The notes under the pieces were generated by a model. It ran no database searches and was not told the origin of the DNA. It saw only the letters and a program-made list of their open reading frames with translations. From the NCBI GenBank assembly GCA_937958475.1, contig CALFXR010000204.1, positions 1 through 64,000 on the forward strand: a stretch of DNA of 64,000 bases, in the 5' to 3' direction. This DNA is from an uncultured Mesorhizobium sp. (GTDB lineage Bacteria; Pseudomonadota; Alphaproteobacteria; Rhizobiales; Rhizobiaceae). Positions 34,558-42,173 of this stretch are shown one piece after another; the stretch's first letter is position 1, and the number at the start of each line of letters is the position of its first letter. The position numbers and the translations under genes were made by a program.

Positions 34558-35913
34558 ATGGCGGTGGGACAGACAGTTTTTATACCCAGGGAAATCGACG
34601 GAAGCGAACCGCGCGTCGCCGCCTCGCCGGATACGGTGAAGCGCATGACGGGGCTGGGCTTCTCCGTCGTCGTCGAGGCCGGTGCCGGCGCCGGCTCGCG
34701 CATTCCGGACGAGGAGTTCGCCAAGACGGGCGCGACGATCGGCAAGGCAGCGGACGTGGCCGGCGCCGACGTGGTGCTGAAGGTGCGGCGCCCGACCGAG
34801 GCCGAGCTCAAGGGCTATAAGACGGGCGCGGCGGTCATCGCCATCATGGATCCCTACGGCAACGACGCGGCGGTCGCGGCCCTCGCCCGCGCCGGGGTCA
34901 CCGCCTTCGCCATGGAGTTCATGCCGCGCATCACGCGCGCCCAGGTGATGGACGTGCTGTCCTCCCAGGCCAATCTCGCCGGCTACCAGGCGGTGATCGA
35001 CGCAGCAAGCGAGTATGACCGCGCGCTGCCGATGATGATGACGGCGGCCGGCACCGTGCCCGCGGCGAAGGTGTTCATCATGGGCGTCGGCGTCGCCGGC
35101 CTGCAGGCGATCGCCACCGCGCGCCGCCTCGGCGCGGTGGTGACGGCCACCGACGTGCGTCCGGCGGTCAAGGAACAGGTCCAGTCGCTGGGGGCAAAAT
35201 TCCTCGCCGTCGAGGACGAGGAGTTCAAGGCGGCCGAAACCGCGGGCGGCTACGCCAAGGAAATGTCCAAGGAGTACCAGGCCAAGCAGGCGGCGCTGAC
35301 CGCCGAGCACATCGCCAAGCAGGACATCGTCATCACCACGGCGCTGATCCCCGGCCGTCCGGCGCCGAAGCTGGTTTCGGCGGCGATGGTCGCCTCGATG
35401 AAGCCGGGCTCGGTGCTCATCGACCTCGCGGTGGAACGCGGCGGCAATGTCGAAGGCGCGGTGCCCGGACAGATCGTGACCACCGCCAACGGCGTCAAGA
35501 TCGTCGGCCACCTGAACATGCCGGGCCGCGTCGCGGCCAGCGCCTCGCTGCTCTACGCCAGGAACCTCTACGCCTTCCTCGAGACGATGGTCGACAAGGC
35601 CTCGAAGTCGCTCGCCATCAAGCGCGACGACGAACTGGTCAAGGCGACCATGCTCACCGACGGCGGCAAGGTGGTGCATGCCAACTTCGCGGCCGCGGCG
35701 GCGCTCGCCGAGGCAGCGCCGGTCGCCGCGCCGGCCGAGAAACCGGCGGTGGCGAAAGCGGCCAAAGCCGCTTCGACAGACGTGGCCAAGCCGGCGAAGC
35801 AGGACAAGGTGCCCTCGGCCAGCGCCCGGGCCAAGGCCGAAGCGCCGCTGAAGACGGGCGCGGTGGCAAAGGGCGGCAAGTCGGCCAAGTCGAAATCCGG
35901 CGGAGACGCGTGA
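34558..35913 (+). CDS. pntAA: NAD(P) transhydrogenase subunit alpha part 1
   Basis: The 451-residue NAD(H)-binding component (domain I) of the proton-translocating transhydrogenase is peripheral on the cytoplasmic face. It has the AlaDH/PNT N-terminal domain (REIDGSEPRVAASPDTVKRM), the Rossmann motif MGVGVAGLQAIATARRLGA near 175-195 and RPAVKEQVQSLGAKF. The last 80 or so residues are an Ala/Lys-rich, low-complexity tail beyond the normal domain end. The stop overlaps the next start by one base (TGATG). Confidence 0.95.
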   Translation: MAVGQTVFIPREIDGSEPRVAASPDTVKRMTGLGFSVVVEAGAGAGSRIPDEEFAKTGATIGKAADVAGADVVLKVRRPTEAELKGYKTGAAVIAIMDPYGNDAAVAALARAGVTAFAMEFMPRITRAQVMDVLSSQANLAGYQAVIDAASEYDRALPMMMTAAGTVPAAKVFIMGVGVAGLQAIATARRLGAVVTATDVRPAVKEQVQSLGAKFLAVEDEEFKAAETAGGYAKEMSKEYQAKQAALTAEHIAKQDIVITTALIPGRPAPKLVSAAMVASMKPGSVLIDLAVERGGNVEGAVPGQIVTTANGVKIVGHLNMPGRVAASASLLYARNLYAFLETMVDKASKSLAIKRDDELVKATMLTDGGKVVHANFAAAAALAEAAPVAAPAEKPAVAKAAKAASTDVAKPAKQDKVPSASARAKAEAPLKTGAVAKGGKSAKSKSGGDA

Positions 35914-36341
35914 TGGAAAAGACGGCTCTCGAAAAAGCCCTCGAACAGCTCGACCAGGCAGCGGCTGCCGTGAAGGCCGCGGTGACGGACCTTGCCAATG
36001 CACCGGGCGCCGCCGATACCGCGGGAGACGCGGCGCATGCGCTGTCGGGCGGCGCGATCGACCCCTTCGTCTTCCGCTTCGCCATCTTCGTGCTGGCGAT
36101 CTTCGTCGGCTACTACGTGGTGTGGTCGGTGACGCCGGCCCTGCACACGCCGCTGATGGCGGTGACCAACGCCATCTCCTCGGTGATCGTGGTCGGCGCG
36201 CTGCTCGCGGTCGGCATCTCGGCGGCGGGGCTGGCCACCGGCTTCGGCTTCGTCGCGCTGGTGCTCGCCTCGGTGAACATCTTCGGCGGCTTCCTCGTCA
36301 CGCAGCGCATGCTGGCCATGTACAAGAAGAAAGAGAAGTAA
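35913..36341 (+). CDS. pntAB: NAD(P) transhydrogenase subunit alpha part 2
   Basis: The 142-residue membrane subunit (first part of domain II) has three hydrophobic helices (FRFAIFVLAIFVGYYVVWSV, AISSVIVVGALLAVGIS and GFGFVALVLASVNIFGGFLV), the TPALHTPLMAVTNAISS motif and the ending MYKKKEK. An Ala-rich N-terminal extension of about 50 residues precedes the first helix. GGAG precedes the start, which overlaps the pntAA stop. Confidence 0.95.
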   Translation: MEKTALEKALEQLDQAAAAVKAAVTDLANAPGAADTAGDAAHALSGGAIDPFVFRFAIFVLAIFVGYYVVWSVTPALHTPLMAVTNAISSVIVVGALLAVGISAAGLATGFGFVALVLASVNIFGGFLVTQRMLAMYKKKEK

Positions 36342-36344
36342 GCG

Positions 36345-37742
36345 ATGAACGCCAATCTCGCCTCTTTCCTCTACCTCGTCTCCGGCATCCTGTTCATCCT
36401 GGCGCTGCGCGGCCTGTCGCATCCGACGACCAGCCGCCAGGGCAACATGTACGGCATGATCGGCATGGCGATCGCCATCGTCACGACGCTGGCGCTCGCG
36501 ACGCCCTCGACGAACGGCATCATCCTGATCGTGGCCGGCCTCGCCATCGGCGGCGGCGTCGGCGCGGTGACGGCGCGGCGCATCGCCATGACCTCGATGC
36601 CGCAGCTGGTCGCGGCCTTCCACAGCCTCGTCGGCCTCGCCGCCGTGATGGTGGCGGCGGCCGCCATGTATGCACCCGAGAGCTTCGGCATCGGCGTCAT
36701 CGGCGACATCCACGGCCAGGCGCTGGTCGAGATGAGCCTCGGCGTCGCCATCGGCGCGATCACCTTCACCGGCTCGGTCATCGCCTTCCTCAAGCTCGAC
36801 GGCCGCATGTCGGGCAAGCCGATCCTGCTGCCGATGCGCCACGTCATCAACGCCCTGCTGGGCGCTGCGCTGGTCGTGCTGATCGTGCTCCTGGTGACCA
36901 CCGAGAGCTACACGATCTTCTGGCTGATCGTCGTCGCCTCGCTGGCGCTGGGCGTGCTGCTGATCGTCCCGATCGGCGGTGCCGACATGCCGGTGGTCGT
37001 GTCGATGCTGAACTCCTATTCGGGCTGGGCGGCGGCCGCGCTCGGCTTCACGCTCGGCAACCTGGCGCTGATCATCACCGGCGCGCTGGTCGGCTCGTCG
37101 GGCGCGATCCTCTCCTACATCATGTGCAAGGGCATGAACCGCTCGTTCATCTCGGTCATCCTCGGCGGCTTCGGCGGCGAGACGGCCGCGGCGGCCGACG
37201 ACGGCATCCAGCGCACGGTGAAGACGGGCGCGGCGGACGACGCCGCCTACCTGATGATGAACGCGCAGAAGGTCATCATCGTGCCCGGATACGGCATGGC
37301 GGTGGCCCAGGCGCAGCACGCGCTGCGCGAGATGGCCGACAAGCTGAAGGCGCACGGCGTCGAGGTGAAATACGCCATCCACCCGGTGGCGGGGCGCATG
37401 CCCGGCCACATGAACGTGCTGCTGGCCGAGGCCAACGTGCCTTACGACGAGGTGTTCGAGCTGGAGGATATCAACTCCGAGTTCGCCCAGGCCGACGTCG
37501 CCTACGTCATCGGCGCCAACGACGTGACCAACCCGTCGGCGCGCGACGACAAGTCCTCGCCGATCTACGGCATGCCGATCCTCGACGTCGACAAGGCGCG
37601 CACCTGCCTGTTCGTCAAGCGTTCGCTCGGCTCCGGCTATGCCGGCATCGACAACACGCTGTTCTACAAGGACGGCACGATGATGCTCTTGGGCGACGCC
37701 AAGAAGATGACGGAAGAGATCGTCAAGGCGATGGACCACTGA
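36345..37742 (+). CDS. pntB: NAD(P) transhydrogenase subunit beta
   Basis: The 465-residue subunit carries the rest of membrane domain II (about nine helices to residue 270) and NADP(H)-binding domain III (VIIVPGYGMAVAQAQHALREMADKL, VAGRMPGHMNVLLAEANVPYDEV, VIGANDVTNPSARDD). With pntAA and pntAB it uses the proton gradient to reduce NADP+ with NADH. It starts 3 bp after the pntAB stop. Confidence 0.96.
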   Translation: MNANLASFLYLVSGILFILALRGLSHPTTSRQGNMYGMIGMAIAIVTTLALATPSTNGIILIVAGLAIGGGVGAVTARRIAMTSMPQLVAAFHSLVGLAAVMVAAAAMYAPESFGIGVIGDIHGQALVEMSLGVAIGAITFTGSVIAFLKLDGRMSGKPILLPMRHVINALLGAALVVLIVLLVTTESYTIFWLIVVASLALGVLLIVPIGGADMPVVVSMLNSYSGWAAAALGFTLGNLALIITGALVGSSGAILSYIMCKGMNRSFISVILGGFGGETAAAADDGIQRTVKTGAADDAAYLMMNAQKVIIVPGYGMAVAQAQHALREMADKLKAHGVEVKYAIHPVAGRMPGHMNVLLAEANVPYDEVFELEDINSEFAQADVAYVIGANDVTNPSARDDKSSPIYGMPILDVDKARTCLFVKRSLGSGYAGIDNTLFYKDGTMMLLGDAKKMTEEIVKAMDH

Positions 37743-37900
37743 GGGCCACCCTCTTTGCCTGAGGCGGTGAGGGAGAGGGCCTCCCGCCATTCAATGCGAA
37801 GTCCGACGGACCTTGCAAGAGGCTGCGCAGCTGCCATTGGTGTGCCGTGTCGGTATTGACCCGGCGGCAGAAATTTTTTTCTGTCATCGATCTCGACCGA

Positions 37901-37920
37901 ACTTAGCAAAAATGCTAAGT
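37901..37920. promoter_or_regulatory. Perfect palindrome, toxin-antitoxin operator
   Basis: ACTTAGCA-AAAA-TGCTAAGT is a perfect 8-bp inverted repeat ending seven bases before the toxin GTG. This is the expected place for an autoregulatory site of a HigBA-like operon. Confidence 0.75.
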
Positions 37921-37927
37921 TATCACT

Positions 37928-38245
37928 GTGTGGACCGTCGAATATCTCCCGGTTGCAATCGAGGAGCGAGCGACGCTTGCTCCTGATATGCGCGCAAGGC
38001 TGGCGCGCATGTCAGATCTGATCGAGGAAAGCGGTCTGTCCAGCCTGCCGCGCGATTGGGCGCGGTCTCTCGGCGACAAACTGTGGGAATTGCGGATCAC
38101 GGGAAGGGACGGCATCGCGAGAGCGATCTACGTGACCGCGACCGGTCGGCGCGTGGTGATCGTGCGAATCTTCGTGAAGAAGACGCAGAAGACCCCACCG
38201 CGCGAACTGGAAATTGCGCGTCAGCGGGCCAAGGAGATACAATGA
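37928..38245 (+). CDS. RelE/ParE-superfamily (HigB-like) toxin
   Basis: The 105-residue protein has the phage-derived Gp49/HigB-like pattern: WTVEYLPVAIEE, then LGDKLWELRITGRDGIARAIYV and VVIVRIFVKKTQKTPPRELEIARQRAKEI. These toxins cleave mRNA at the ribosome. The GTG lacks a clear Shine-Dalgarno and sits just after the palindrome, so translation may be weak or leaderless. The stop overlaps the antitoxin start (ATGA). Confidence 0.9.
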   Translation: MWTVEYLPVAIEERATLAPDMRARLARMSDLIEESGLSSLPRDWARSLGDKLWELRITGRDGIARAIYVTATGRRVVIVRIFVKKTQKTPPRELEIARQRAKEIQ

Positions 38246-38535
38246 AGACGATCAAGGCAAGGGAACTTCACGCCAGCGACATGGTCGCGGACCCGGCCTA
38301 TCGTGAAGCATATGAAGCCCTCGAAGGTGAGTTCGCGCTGGTCGGTGCGTTGATCAGGGCGCGCACACATGCGCGCCTGTCCCAGGCGGAAGTGGCGGAA
38401 CGCATGGGGACGACCGAAAGCGCGGTTTCGCGTCTCGAAAGCGGGCGCTCAAAACCCTCGACACGGACGCTCGAGCGCTACGCAAAGGCGACCGGACATC
38501 GCCTGCACATTAGCCTCGAGCCCGCCTCGCATTGA
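38242..38535 (+). CDS. XRE-family (HigA-like) antitoxin
   Basis: The 97-residue antitoxin has a C-terminal helix-turn-helix (LSQAEVAERMGTTESAVSRLESGRSKPS) and an N-terminal region (MKTIKARELHASDMVADPAY) that likely contacts the toxin. AAGGAG precedes the start. Toxin-first order is typical of HigBA-like systems. It should neutralise the toxin and repress the operon through the upstream palindrome. Confidence 0.9.
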   Translation: MKTIKARELHASDMVADPAYREAYEALEGEFALVGALIRARTHARLSQAEVAERMGTTESAVSRLESGRSKPSTRTLERYAKATGHRLHISLEPASH

Positions 38536-39043
38536 AGCTTCGCCCGTGGCGGAATGCCGGGTCCGCCGCACCGGGATCTTGTGCAGCCGTCGCTCCTCGA
38601 TCCGGACCTGACGCTCAGGGCGATCGGCGCCCATGCACGCGTCGCCGCCGCGCCATCGACCGCCGCCACGTCTTAATGCTCACCGCCACCCGGCGCATGT
38701 CGGAACTGGTCGGCATGACCGAGAGCGGCGGCGTGGCGCGGGGCCGTAGTCCGCTGGTTCGGGCAGGCAAGGCCGTTCGGCTGGTCGGCCGCCAGCTGAG
38801 TTGCGCCGCTCAATGCCCCTTTTGCGAGACATCGTCGCGCCCAAGCGGTCGGTCGACCTCGCCGCCGAGCGCCTGGGATGTTCCGGTGGCATGGCGCCCG
38901 GTTGGGCAACCGGCGGTGGGCGGTCTCGGTTCCCCCGTGCCGCCGCTTGCTTTTGCACGCCAGTTCGCACAGGTTTTTCCAGGGAGCCGTCTCGGGCGGC
39001 GGGAGGATCGGATGGCGACGCCGCAAGGCATCGGGTTGAAGCC
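38536..39043. other. 508-bp region without a supported gene
   Basis: Several overlapping frames are open here, but none shows a recognisable domain or a convincing start. The stretch contains TTGCTTTTGCA-CGCCAGTTC near 38947, which nearly recurs at 56735. The promoter of the acyltransferase gene probably lies near the right end. A decayed gene cannot be excluded. Confidence 0.5.
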
Positions 39044-40459
39044 ATGACCAGCGCCATCACCATGCCGTTCTGGATGGTCGCGCTGCTGGTCGCGTTCGCC
39101 ACGATCGGCATCGTCGACCGCATCTTCGCGCCATCGGTGCGCTGGTTCTTCCGCCGCCGGTTCAACCAGGCGATCGACGAACTCAACCAGCGGCTCGACA
39201 CGCGCATCCAGCCGTTCCGGCTGACCCGGCGGCAGACGCATATCGACCGCCTGATCTACGACCCGAAGGTGATCGAGGCTGTCGACGCCGAGGCGCGCAC
39301 CAGCGGCACGCCGCGCGCGGTGGTGATGAAGCGGGCAGAGCGCTACGCCCGCGAGATCGTGCCGGCGTTCTCTGTGACCACCTATTTCGGCTTCGGGACC
39401 AAGGCGGCGCGGTGGATCTCGGAATTCGTCTACCGCGTGCGGCTCGGCTATTCCGACGATCAGGCGCTGAAGGCGATCGATCCGGAAGCGACCGTGGTGT
39501 TCGTCATGAATCACCGCTCGAACATGGACTACGTGCTGGTCACCTACATGGCGTCGAGCCGCGCCTCGCTGTCCTACGCGGTCGGCGAGTGGGCGCGGGT
39601 CTGGCTGCTGCAGAGCCTGATCCGCTCGATGGGCGCCTATTTCATCCGGCGAAACTCGGGCGACGAACTCTACCGCAAGGTGCTCGGCCGCTACGTCGCC
39701 ATGGCGACGCGCGAGGGCGTCACCCAGGCGGTGTTTCCCGAAGGCGGGCTGACGCGCGACGGGCTCCTGAAGGAGCCGCGGCTCGGCCTGCTCTCCTACA
39801 TGGTCGCCGGCTTCGAGCCGCGCTCGTCGCGCGACATCGTCTTCGTGCCGGTTGGCCTCAACTACGACCGCGTCATCGAGGACCGCATCCTCACCGCCAG
39901 GGCGGAGAAGGAAGTCACCGGCCGCGACTTCCGCGTGCGCACCGGTTCGATCCTCGGCTTCGTCTGGAACCTGGTGAAGCTGCGCTGGCAGGGCAAGCTC
40001 TACCGCTTCGGCTATGCCTGCGTCAGCTTCGGCCGGCCGCTGTCCCTCGCCCAATGGCAGCAGGAGAACGGCGTCGACTTCGCGGCGCCCGACCGCGAAC
40101 GCATGTTCGACGGGGTGCAGAAGCTCGGCAACGACCTGATCGCGGCGATCGGCGACATCGTACCGGCGCTTCCCGTGGCGCTGGCCGCGCACGTCTTCCT
40201 CGAGAACGGCGAGCGCTGGATGAGCGAGTTCGAGCTGAAATCCGCGGTCTTCGGCGTGATCGCGCGGCTCGAAGGGCAGGGCGCGCATGTGCACATCCCG
40301 CGCGCCGACCGCGACTATGCGGTGAGTTCGGGCCTGCGCATGCTCATCCTGCGCCATCTGGTGGTGGCCAACGACGAATGGCTCTACCGCGCCAATCCCG
40401 ACGAGCGGCTGCTTCTTTCCTACTACGCCAATTCGATTGCCCACCTGCTGAAGCGCTGA
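39044..40459 (+). CDS. 1-acyl-glycerol-3-phosphate / glycerol-3-phosphate acyltransferase-like protein
   Basis: The 471-residue PlsC/GPAT-superfamily protein has one N-terminal membrane helix (MPFWMVALLVAFATIGIV). The acyltransferase motif I is VMNHRSNMDYVL (His-X4-Asp near residue 157), and motif III is VFPEGGLTRDG. The later motif VFVPVGLNYDRVIED resembles the PlsB-type segment. It probably transfers acyl chains to glycerol phosphate or a related lipid at the inner membrane. It is shorter than classical PlsB. The frame is open upstream, but homology starts near the chosen ATG. It appears monocistronic. Confidence 0.85.
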   Translation: MTSAITMPFWMVALLVAFATIGIVDRIFAPSVRWFFRRRFNQAIDELNQRLDTRIQPFRLTRRQTHIDRLIYDPKVIEAVDAEARTSGTPRAVVMKRAERYAREIVPAFSVTTYFGFGTKAARWISEFVYRVRLGYSDDQALKAIDPEATVVFVMNHRSNMDYVLVTYMASSRASLSYAVGEWARVWLLQSLIRSMGAYFIRRNSGDELYRKVLGRYVAMATREGVTQAVFPEGGLTRDGLLKEPRLGLLSYMVAGFEPRSSRDIVFVPVGLNYDRVIEDRILTARAEKEVTGRDFRVRTGSILGFVWNLVKLRWQGKLYRFGYACVSFGRPLSLAQWQQENGVDFAAPDRERMFDGVQKLGNDLIAAIGDIVPALPVALAAHVFLENGERWMSEFELKSAVFGVIARLEGQGAHVHIPRADRDYAVSSGLRMLILRHLVVANDEWLYRANPDERLLLSYYANSIAHLLKR

Positions 40460-40538
40460 CGCACGCGCGCGGCGCGAAGGGATCCTCGTCGCGGCGCCGG
40501 CCGGCGCGAGAAGACGCCCCGTTTGCCGCGAGGCCCTG

Positions 40539-40567
40539 TTGACGTCCTCCAAAACTAATGCTATTAG
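40539..40567 (+). promoter_or_regulatory. Sigma70-type promoter of the hydrolase-TetR operon
   Basis: TTGACG at 40539-40544 and TATTAG at 40562-40567 are separated by exactly 17 bp. The -10 element lies inside the first operator, so repressor binding would block RNA polymerase. Confidence 0.65.
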
Positions 40568-40590
40568 TTTTTATACTAACGGAATTAGAA
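40551..40590. promoter_or_regulatory. Two tandem TetR-type operators
   Basis: The motif CTAAY-N3-ATTAG occurs twice, at 40555-40567 and 40576-40588, 21 bp apart (two helical turns). The first is a perfect palindrome with 9-bp arms AAAACTAAT/ATTAGTTTT. Confidence 0.75.
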
Positions 40591-40604
40591 AGGAACCCCC
40601 CCCG

Positions 40605-41528
40605 ATGTCCACCAAGCTCGTTGCCGCCGGCGCTGCGGCCCTCGCCGTCACCGCCGCTGCCATTGCCGCCACCTCCCTCGCGGCCGAAACCAGGAGCCCC
40701 GCCATGACCGCCGCCGCCCCGCACCATCTCGTCCGCCCCGAAGGCAGGATCGCCTATGACGACGCCGGCAAGGGCCCGCTGGTGGTCATGGTGCCCGGCC
40801 TCGGCGACCTGCGCGCCGAATACCGCTTCCTCGCCCCGCGCCTCGTCGAGGCCGGCTACCGGGTCGTCACCGTCGACCTGCGCGGCCACGGCCAGTCGAG
40901 CACGGGCTGGGGCGACTTCACCTCGTCGGCAATCGGCTCGGACGTCGTCGCCCTCGTTGAAGAGCTCGACGCCGGCCCGGCGACGCTGGTCGGCACCTCG
41001 ATGGGCGCGGCGGCGGTGGCCTGGGCCGCGGCCGAGAAGCCGGAGGCGGTTTCGGGCGCGGTGCTGATCGGCCCCTTCGTGCGCGACGTGCCGCCGAGCT
41101 CGTGGATCGCCGGGGTCGCCCAGACGGCGATGATCAAGGCCGCGCTGTGGGGGCCGTGGGGCGGCTGGGCCTGGGGCCAGGTCTACGGCACGTTCTACGG
41201 CGAGAAGCCGGCCGACTTCGATGCCTATCGCGACGCCCTCGTGGCGAACCTCGCCGAGGACGGCCGCATGGACGCCCTGCGCGGCATGATCTCGGCGAGC
41301 AAGAGGGACGTCGAGGTGCGGCTCGCCGAGGTGAAGGCATCGGTGCTCGTCGTCATGGGCACGAAGGACCCCGACTTCGCCGACCCGAAGGCGGAGGCCG
41401 ACACGGTGGCGACGCTGCTGCGCGGCCGCGCCGTCATGGTCGAGGGCGCCGGCCACTACCCGCAGGTCGAACAGCCCGACGCCGTGGCGCAGGCCATCCG
41501 CGCCTTCGTCGCCGGGGGCGAGGGCTGA
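40605..41528 (+). CDS. Alpha/beta hydrolase with signal sequence
   Basis: The 307-residue alpha/beta hydrolase has an N-terminal hydrophobic signal (KLVAAGAAALAVTAAAIAATSLAA), so it is probably exported. The nucleophile is Ser132 in VGTSMGAAA, the acid is likely Asp in KDPDFADP, and the catalytic base is His284 in GAGHYPQVEQPD. AAGGAA precedes the ATG. The substrate (ester, lactone or epoxide) is unknown. Its stop overlaps the TetR start (TGATG), so the enzyme and its likely repressor are made from one message under the tandem-operator promoter. Confidence 0.88.
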   Translation: MSTKLVAAGAAALAVTAAAIAATSLAAETRSPAMTAAAPHHLVRPEGRIAYDDAGKGPLVVMVPGLGDLRAEYRFLAPRLVEAGYRVVTVDLRGHGQSSTGWGDFTSSAIGSDVVALVEELDAGPATLVGTSMGAAAVAWAAAEKPEAVSGAVLIGPFVRDVPPSSWIAGVAQTAMIKAALWGPWGGWAWGQVYGTFYGEKPADFDAYRDALVANLAEDGRMDALRGMISASKRDVEVRLAEVKASVLVVMGTKDPDFADPKAEADTVATLLRGRAVMVEGAGHYPQVEQPDAVAQAIRAFVAGGEG

Positions 41529-42091
41529 TGGCGCGGGCGGGGCTCGATCGCGAGGCGGTGCTCGCCGCGGCGACCGCCATCGCCGACGCCGAGGGGCTCG
41601 ACGCCGTGACGCTCGCCGGCCTGGCGCGCGTGCTCGGCGTCAAGACGCCGTCGCTCTACAACCACGTGCCGAGCCTCGGCGCCCTGCAGCGCGACCTGGC
41701 GCTGGCGGGCATGCGCGAGGCAAATGCGCGCATGACCCGCGCCGCCGTCGGCCTCGCCCGCGAGGACGCGCTGGTCGCGATCGGGCTGGCCTATCGCGAC
41801 TTCGCCCGCGAGCGCCCGGGCCTCTACGCGGCCTCGCTGCGCGCCGCTCCCGCCGGCGACGCCGAGCTGCAGAAGGCCGGCGGCGAGGTGGTCGCCACCG
41901 TGCTCGCCGTGTTGTCGGGCTACGGGCTATCCGGCGACGACGCGCTGCATGCGACGCGCGGCCTGCGCGCGATCATCCACGGGTTCGTCTCGCTGGAAGC
42001 CGCCGGCGGCTTCGGCCTGGCGCTCGATCTCAAGGAGTCGCTGACGCGGCTGCTGAAGGCCTTCGGCAAGGGGCTGGAACGCCTCGCCTGA
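41528..42091 (+). CDS. TetR-family regulator with WHG-type C-terminal domain
   Basis: The 187-residue protein has a TetR helix-turn-helix (VTLAGLARVLGVKTPSLYNHVPSLGALQRDLAL, residues 27-59) and a WHG/TetR_C_33-type ligand domain ending GLRAIIHGFVSLEAAGGFG. It is translated directly after the hydrolase gene and is the obvious candidate to bind the two CTAAY-N3-ATTAG sites upstream of that operon. Confidence 0.9.
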   Translation: MARAGLDREAVLAAATAIADAEGLDAVTLAGLARVLGVKTPSLYNHVPSLGALQRDLALAGMREANARMTRAAVGLAREDALVAIGLAYRDFARERPGLYAASLRAAPAGDAELQKAGGEVVATVLAVLSGYGLSGDDALHATRGLRAIIHGFVSLEAAGGFGLALDLKESLTRLLKAFGKGLERLA

Positions 42092-42114
42092 AATACTGGC
42101 GCCGTCTGTATTTC
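42090..42114. promoter_or_regulatory. Inverted repeat between TetR gene and membrane hydrolase
   Basis: Perfect 7-bp arms GAAATAC/GTATTTC surround an 11-bp spacer, beginning at the TetR stop codon. It could be an operator or an RNA hairpin; no T-run is directly attached. Confidence 0.4.
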
Positions 42115-42173
42115 GTCGACTTCTACTTCGGCATTTTTCGGTGTAACTTGAAGAAAAGCGAGGCGGGCGGAAG

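Noticed and set aside
38532..39047. 171-residue plus-strand frame after the antitoxin gene
   Set aside because: No domain, biased composition and no ribosome-binding site; treated as a gene-free interval.
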